Origin: Tepidiforma thermophila
GTDB taxonomy: Bacteria; Chloroflexota; Dehalococcoidia; Tepidiformales; Tepidiformaceae
Direction: 5' to 3'
DNA length: 64,000 nucleotides
Assembly: GCF_002563855.1 (NCBI RefSeq)
Contig: NZ_PDJQ01000001.1
Span: 992,001 to 1,056,000, forward strand
Shown here: positions 59,487-64,000 of the stretch, in pieces
Numbering within the stretch: position 1 is the stretch's first letter
How the letters are laid out: the number at the start of each line of letters is the position of its first letter
Program-made: the position numbers and the translations under genes
The notes under the pieces: model-generated
What the model was told of the DNA's origin: nothing
The model's database searches: none
What the model saw: only the letters and a program-made list of their open reading frames with translations

Positions 59487-60103
59487 CCCGCCGCGCGGCC
59501 GTCCTCGCCGCGGGCATCCTCGCCGCCCTCGTCGCCGCGCTCATCCCCCTCCCGGGAGCCGGCGCCAACGGCGTGCCCCAGCTCGTCAAGCTCACCTACC
59601 TCGAAGGCATCTCCAACTTCGGCCCCCGCAACGCCGAGGGCGTCCTCGAATTCTCCTTCTCCGAGGCCTACGCCCGCGTCGACGTCAAAAACCTCCCGCC
59701 CGTCGAGGGTTACGTCTACGAAGGCTGGCTCACCGGCGGCACGGCGGCCCCCTTCCGCGTCGGGACGATTCGCACCGGCGCCGACGGCATCGGCGTCCTC
59801 GATACCCGCCTCCAGGGCCTCACCTCCTACGACTACCGCCTCTTCGTCGTCGCCGCCCGGCCCGCCGGCGCCCCCGAGGACCAGCTCCCCGCAACCATCT
59901 CGATCGCCGGCCGCTTTACTGTCATCAGCGATGACGGCTCCTCCCCCGGCGACGTCCGCCCCGGCACCCTCCCTGACACGGGCGAGGCGCCCGGCCCCAC
60001 CACCATCGAGCGCGCCGCACGCGCCCTCTTCACCATGCTCGCCGTCGGCGGCATCGCCTTCGTGGCCCTGCGCATCACCTTCGCCAGGAGGAACTCCGCA
60101 TGA
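59483..60103 (+). CDS. Secreted protein with LPDTG sorting signal inside the flagellar operon
   Basis: 206 residues. Signal peptide (AAVLAAGILAALVAALIPLPG), one beta-rich extracellular domain (EGVLEFSFSEAYARVDVKNL; YVYEGWLTGGTAAPFRVGTI), an anti-sigma K/DUF-like layout, then LPDTGE, a hydrophobic helix (LFTMLAVGGIAFVALRITF) and ARRNSA. This is the form of a sortase substrate, though 18 residues separate motif and helix. Overlapping ATGA on both sides ties it to the unknown gene before and the rod/hook gene after. Possibly a basal-body sleeve or wall attachment; unproven. Confidence 0.82.
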   Translation: MTRRAAVLAAGILAALVAALIPLPGAGANGVPQLVKLTYLEGISNFGPRNAEGVLEFSFSEAYARVDVKNLPPVEGYVYEGWLTGGTAAPFRVGTIRTGADGIGVLDTRLQGLTSYDYRLFVVAARPAGAPEDQLPATISIAGRFTVISDDGSSPGDVRPGTLPDTGEAPGPTTIERAARALFTMLAVGGIAFVALRITFARRNSA

Positions 60104-60867
60104 TCAAAGGCCTCTACTCCGCCTTCACCGCCATGGAAGCCGCCTGGCGCTACCAGGACGTCCTCGCCAACAACATCGCCAACGCCAGTACCGTCGGCTT
60201 CAAGCGCGAAATCGCCTCCCTCGCACCCCTCGGCGATGTGCCGATCTCCCAGCAGGCCCCGGTCCCCGCGCCGCTTACCGCCCGCATCCAGGCCGTCGTA
60301 GGCCAGGTCGGCACCGGCAAGTTCGTCGCCGAGTTCGTCACCGATTTCCAGCAGGGCATGCTCCGCCAGACCGGCCTCGAACTCGACCTCGCCCTCGCCG
60401 CCGGCTTCTTCACCATCCGCGACGAGGTCGGCAACGTCTTCTACACCCGCGACGGCCGCTTCCAGCGCGATGCCGCAGGCTCCCTCGTCACCTCCGCCGG
60501 CTACTACGTCCTCGGCGAAGACGGCAACCCCATCACCCTCCCTCCCACCCCGGTCACGGTCGGCCCCGACGGCGCCATCCGCGATGACAACGGGAACGAA
60601 GTCGCCCGCCTGCGCATCCGCGACTTCGCCCCCCTCCAGCTCGCCCGCGCCGGCGAAGCGTACTTCCGCGCCCTCGACGGCGCCGAGGGCATCCCCGCCG
60701 CCGACCCCGGCCTCCGCCAGGGCTACCTCGAATCCTCGAACGCCAACCTCGTCGAAGAGCTGACCTCGCTCCTCGCCGTCCAGCGCGTCTACCAGGCCAG
60801 CCAGGCCGTCCTCGCCCGCCTCGATACCACCCTCGACCAGGCCTCCGGCGAGCTCGGCCGCCTCTAA
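60100..60867 (+). CDS. flgF: Flagellar rod/hook-basal-body protein (FlgF/FlgG family)
   Basis: 255 residues. N-terminal flagellar basal-body rod motif (LANNIANASTVGFKRE) and C-terminal signature GYLESSNANLVEELTSLLAV. It is the first of two such proteins here; by order and length it is probably the proximal one (FlgF), but the pair could also be both rod proteins. Exported through the type III gate without a signal peptide. Coupled to the LPDTG gene (ATGA). Confidence 0.85.
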   Translation: MIKGLYSAFTAMEAAWRYQDVLANNIANASTVGFKREIASLAPLGDVPISQQAPVPAPLTARIQAVVGQVGTGKFVAEFVTDFQQGMLRQTGLELDLALAAGFFTIRDEVGNVFYTRDGRFQRDAAGSLVTSAGYYVLGEDGNPITLPPTPVTVGPDGAIRDDNGNEVARLRIRDFAPLQLARAGEAYFRALDGAEGIPAADPGLRQGYLESSNANLVEELTSLLAVQRVYQASQAVLARLDTTLDQASGELGRL

Positions 60868-60891
60868 CCCGCCCGAAGGGAGTCGCCCGCC

Positions 60892-61647
60892 ATGCCCACC
60901 ATCCTCGCCGCAGCCGCCAGCGGCCTCCTCCACAACCAGGACATCCTCGATACCGTCGCCCACAACCTCGCCAACGCCAACACCAGCGGCTTCAAGGCCT
61001 CCCGCGCCCTCCACCAGGGTCTGCCCGATGCCGCCGCCACCGCCGAGAGCGGCCGCCTCGGCGTCGCCGTCACCACCCGCGACCTCCTCCTCACCCCCGC
61101 CGCCGTCATCGCCAGCGACTCGCCGCTTCACGCGGCCCTCCAGGACGACGCCTTCTTCGTCATCCGCGGCGATACCGGCGAACCCGTCTACACCCGCTAT
61201 GGCGGCTTCCTCCTCGACGGCGAAGGCACCCTCGTCGATTTCGCCGGCCGCATCGTCCCCGGCGAAAACGGCGACCCGATCCGCCTCCCCGAAGGCTGGT
61301 CCGCCGCCGCCATCGACAGCAGCGGCGTCCTCTCCGCCCTCGACGAAAACGGCGAACGCCAGGAGCTTGGCCGCATCCGCGTCGCCCGCTTCGCCAACCC
61401 CCAGGCCCTCGAACTGCTCGGCGACGGCCTCTACCAGCCAACCGCCAACAGCGGCGAACCGCAGGTCGCCTCACCCGGGGATGAGGGTTTTGCCCCATTG
61501 CGGCCCGGCACGCTCGAAAGCTCCAATGTGGATGTGGCCCAGGAGTTCGTCAGCATGATCATCGCCCAGCGCGCCTATAGCGCCTGCGCAAAGACCTTCG
61601 CCATCGGCGATGCCATGCTCGAGCTCGCCACCCGCATCACCCGCTAG
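60892..61647 (+). CDS. flgG: Flagellar distal rod/hook-basal-body protein (FlgG-like)
   Basis: 251 residues. N-terminal DTVAHNLANANTSGFKASR and C-terminal GTLESSNVDVAQEFVSMIIAQRAYSA, the characteristic end of FlgG/FlgE-family rod proteins. Ribosome site GAAGGGAG. Builds the rod with the preceding protein. Confidence 0.87.
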   Translation: MPTILAAAASGLLHNQDILDTVAHNLANANTSGFKASRALHQGLPDAAATAESGRLGVAVTTRDLLLTPAAVIASDSPLHAALQDDAFFVIRGDTGEPVYTRYGGFLLDGEGTLVDFAGRIVPGENGDPIRLPEGWSAAAIDSSGVLSALDENGERQELGRIRVARFANPQALELLGDGLYQPTANSGEPQVASPGDEGFAPLRPGTLESSNVDVAQEFVSMIIAQRAYSACAKTFAIGDAMLELATRITR

Positions 61648-61670
61648 CCCAGCCCGCCAGGAGGCACCCC

Positions 61671-61988
61671 ATGGCACGCATCGACGGTCTCAACCTCGGC
61701 GGAACCCACCTCAACCCCGCCGGCGGCCCCGGCTCCGCCGGGCAAACCGGCCAGGCCGGCGGCGCCCAGGGCGCAGGCGGCGCGCGCGCTGTCCACGACA
61801 TCCTGACCCTCTCCCCCCGCGGCCGCATCGTCGCCGAGGCCGCCCGCGCCGTCGCCGAAGCCCGCGACGTCCGCGCCGAAAAAGTCGCCGCCCTCAAGGC
61901 CGCCATCGCCAGCGGCACCTACTCCTCCAACGCCCGCGAAATCGCCGCCCGGCTCCTCGCCGACGGCATCGCCGGTGACCTCCCGTGA
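61671..61988 (+). CDS. flgM: Anti-sigma-28 factor FlgM
   Basis: 105 residues. A Gly-rich disordered N-terminal half and the FlgM C-terminal core (RAEKVAALKAAIASGTYSSN; AREIAARLLAD). It binds FliA until exported through the finished hook. GGAGG precedes the ATG; stop overlaps flgN GTG (GTGA). Confidence 0.9.
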   Translation: MARIDGLNLGGTHLNPAGGPGSAGQTGQAGGAQGAGGARAVHDILTLSPRGRIVAEAARAVAEARDVRAEKVAALKAAIASGTYSSNAREIAARLLADGIAGDLP

Positions 61989-62461
61989 ACGCAGCCGAAC
62001 TCGGGCGCATCCTCGACCTCCTCGCCGAAGAGGAGCGCCTGCTCGGTACACTCGTTACGCTCGCCCTCGAAGAGCAGCGCGCGCTCATCGCCTCCGACTA
62101 CCCCCGCATCGAAGTCGTCAGCCAGCGCATGCTCGAGACGGTGCACGCGATCGAAGCCCGCGAAGCCGAGCGTGTGAATCTCGTCAGAGCCATCGCGCCG
62201 GGGTGCGAAACCCTCGATGACCTCGCCGCCCTTGCCGACAACCTTGGTGTGACCGGCTTCGGCGAAACCCGCGACCGCCTCCTCGAGCGCGCCCGCGAAC
62301 TCCGCGAGGCCCAGGAAGCCAACGCCCGCCTCGTGCTCGCCGCACTCCGCCTCCGCGACCGCTGGGCCGCCATCCTCGCCGGCCACCTCTCGCCAACCTA
62401 CGGGCCAGCCGGCCAAACCACCCTCCAGGAAGGGAGCGGCTTCGTCTCGCGAAGCGCCTAG
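61985..62461 (+). CDS. flgN: FlgN-like export chaperone
   Basis: 158 residues, almost wholly helical with heptad-like Leu/Ala spacing (ILDLLAEEERLLGTLVTLAL; LERARELREAQEANARLVLA), as in FlgN. FlgN escorts FlgK and FlgL to the gate; flgK follows, which supports the call. GTG start coupled to flgM. Confidence 0.85.
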   Translation: MNAAELGRILDLLAEEERLLGTLVTLALEEQRALIASDYPRIEVVSQRMLETVHAIEAREAERVNLVRAIAPGCETLDDLAALADNLGVTGFGETRDRLLERARELREAQEANARLVLAALRLRDRWAAILAGHLSPTYGPAGQTTLQEGSGFVSRSA

Positions 62462-62471
62462 AGGTACGCCC

Positions 62472-64000
62472 ATGGCCCTCTCCATCGGCCTCGATACCGC
62501 CGTCAAAGCCCTCCGCGCACATCAGCTCGCCGTCGACGTCGCCGCCCACAACATCGCCAACGCCCAGACCCCCGGCTTCTCCCGCCAGCGCGTCCTCCTC
62601 CGCCCCATCGGCCTCGAAGGCTCCGCCTGGTCCGCCCGCGATAGCCTCCTCGGCAAGCCCGGCTTCGGCGTCGACGCCCGCGACGTCCACCGCATCCGCG
62701 ACGCCTTCATGGATTACCAGGCCCGCCAGGCCCTCTCCTCCCGCGGCCAGCACTCCGCCTTCGCAACACCCCTGCGCAACGCCGAATCCGTCTTCAACGA
62801 CCCCTCCGACGACGGCATCTCCGCCCTCCTCGCCCGCTTCTGGGCCGCCTGGCACGACGTCGTCAACGAACCCGAATCCTCCGCCGCACGCACCGCCCTC
62901 GTCCACGCCGCCCAGACCTTCACCCTCCGCGTCCAGGCCGCCCACAACGAACTCGACCTCCAGCGCCGCAACCTCAATCAGCAGGTCGCCGCCGTCGCCG
63001 ATGAAATCAACGCCTACGCCCGCGAAATCGCCGCCCTCAACCTCCAGATCAAACAGGTCGAACTCAACGGCGACCGCGCCAACGACCTCCGCGACCGCCG
63101 CGACCTCCTCCTCGATAAGCTCTCTGAACTCGCGAGCGTCCAGTACGCCGAATCCCAAACCGGCGAGGTCTCCATCTACCTCGGCTCCCACGAACTCGTC
63201 TTCGGGGCAACCGCCCGCACTATCGTCGCCGGCCCCGACCCCGGCGACCCGACCATGACGAAGCTCACCTGGCAGAACGACGGTTTCGACGTCGTCGCCA
63301 GCGGCGGCAAACTGAAGGGCATCCTCGACGCGCGCGACCAGGCCCTCCCCGACCTCCAGCGCAAGCTCGACGCCTTCGCCGTCGGCCTCATCAACGGCGT
63401 CAACACCCTCCACCGCCAGGGCTACGGCCTCGACAACTCCACCGGCCTCGACTTCCTCCAGGGCACCGGCGCCTCAGACATCCGACTCAACCCGGTGCTC
63501 GCCGCCAACCCCCACCGCATCGCCACCGCCGCCGCCCCGAACTCCCCCGGCGATGCCGCCATCGCCCTCCAGATCGCCAGCCTCGAACTCCGCCCGAACA
63601 TGGTCGCCGGCGCCCCCGCTACCCACCTCGTCACCGGCGAAACCCTCAGCCCCGGCGTCACCCTCGTCGGCCTCCAGGTCGCCCAGGGCCTCCAGCCCGG
63701 CACCTACACCATCGTCGAAAACCCGCCCGCCTCCGGCATCCTCGAGCTCCACTACGACGGCAATCCCATCGGCACCTACAACAGCGACGACATCTCCGCA
63801 CCCGGCGGCACCATCCAGTTCACGAACGGCTCCAACGTCGTCGCGACCCTTTACGTCGCCGTCACCGGCACCTACACCGATGCCCAGCAGGTCGCCGACC
63901 TCACCGCCGCCGGCAACAGCGCCATCCGCGTCGAGGTCGCCCCCGGCGACTTCTACGGCAACCTCGTTGCCGTCCTCGGCGCCGATGTCAACCGCGCCCT
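62472..64000 (+). CDS. flgK: Flagellar hook-associated protein FlgK (C-terminus cut by window)
   Basis: At least 509 residues; the frame is open to the window end. N-terminal ALSIGLDTAVKALRAHQLAV and VAAHNIANAQTPGFSRQRV match FlgK; the coiled segment RRNLNQQVAAVADEINAYA and DLRDRRDLLLDKLSEL are diagnostic. It joins hook and filament. GAGGT precedes ATG 62472. FlgL is expected next, outside the window. Confidence 0.94.
   Translation, partial: MALSIGLDTAVKALRAHQLAVDVAAHNIANAQTPGFSRQRVLLRPIGLEGSAWSARDSLLGKPGFGVDARDVHRIRDAFMDYQARQALSSRGQHSAFATPLRNAESVFNDPSDDGISALLARFWAAWHDVVNEPESSAARTALVHAAQTFTLRVQAAHNELDLQRRNLNQQVAAVADEINAYAREIAALNLQIKQVELNGDRANDLRDRRDLLLDKLSELASVQYAESQTGEVSIYLGSHELVFGATARTIVAGPDPGDPTMTKLTWQNDGFDVVASGGKLKGILDARDQALPDLQRKLDAFAVGLINGVNTLHRQGYGLDNSTGLDFLQGTGASDIRLNPVLAANPHRIATAAAPNSPGDAAIALQIASLELRPNMVAGAPATHLVTGETLSPGVTLVGLQVAQGLQPGTYTIVENPPASGILELHYDGNPIGTYNSDDISAPGGTIQFTNGSNVVATLYVAVTGTYTDAQQVADLTAAGNSAIRVEVAPGDFYGNLVAVLGADVNRA

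Overview
The window is about 70% G+C, densely coded, and shows a strong bias for C-ending codons. It looks like a chromosomal segment of a Chloroflexota bacterium, perhaps from the Dehalococcoidia/Tepidiformia branch. The clues are secreted proteins with Thr/Pro-rich linkers, LPXTG-like tails, a MurT-type ligase and a flagellar set. This placement is inference; no 16S gene or other marker is present.

Left part (1-46.4 kb): a housekeeping and accessory mosaic of short transcription units. These include a partial glycoside hydrolase and M20 peptidase, gyrB, a heterodimeric ABC exporter, a CNNM/CorC protein, tRNA-Ser(CGA), proA, a baeRF-type release-factor-like protein, an ArsR/MBL-rhodanese pair, CoA-ester enzymes, and a Fic gene between two 66-bp direct repeats. 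Further along come rhomboid, XdhC, MurT, an M50 protease, a GGDEF-EAL protein, a CitE-like lyase, recF, an ECF sigma/anti-sigma pair next to a DUF4397 surface protein, CcsB, an M16 peptidase and a PAC2 protein. Two long GC-rich minisatellites (21.7-22.3 kb and 26.0-26.4 kb) and two small relatives fill intergenic gaps. At least nine genes have a TANNNT -10 box 6-8 nt before the start codon, which implies leaderless mRNAs.

Right part (46.4-64 kb): a continuous plus-strand flagellar locus. I read it as three operons: flbD-motA-motB-fliL-fliY/N-fliO; fliP-fliQ-fliR-flhB-flhA-flhF; and a PilZ protein-small membrane protein-fliA-two unknown membrane proteins-flgF-like-flgG-flgM-flgN-flgK (cut by the window end). 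Each operon is preceded by ATCAGGG, followed 85-86 bp later by TACG(C)TGG, a candidate flagellar regulon promoter architecture. The locus joins export gate, stator, C-ring, rod and hook-junction genes with FliA/FlgM control and a c-di-GMP receptor. Oddities are an FlhF with degraded GTPase motifs, a FliP with a lipobox, a frameshift in fliY, and an LPDTG-tailed protein inside the third operon.

Outside the two long minisatellites there is no gene-free stretch above 300 bases.
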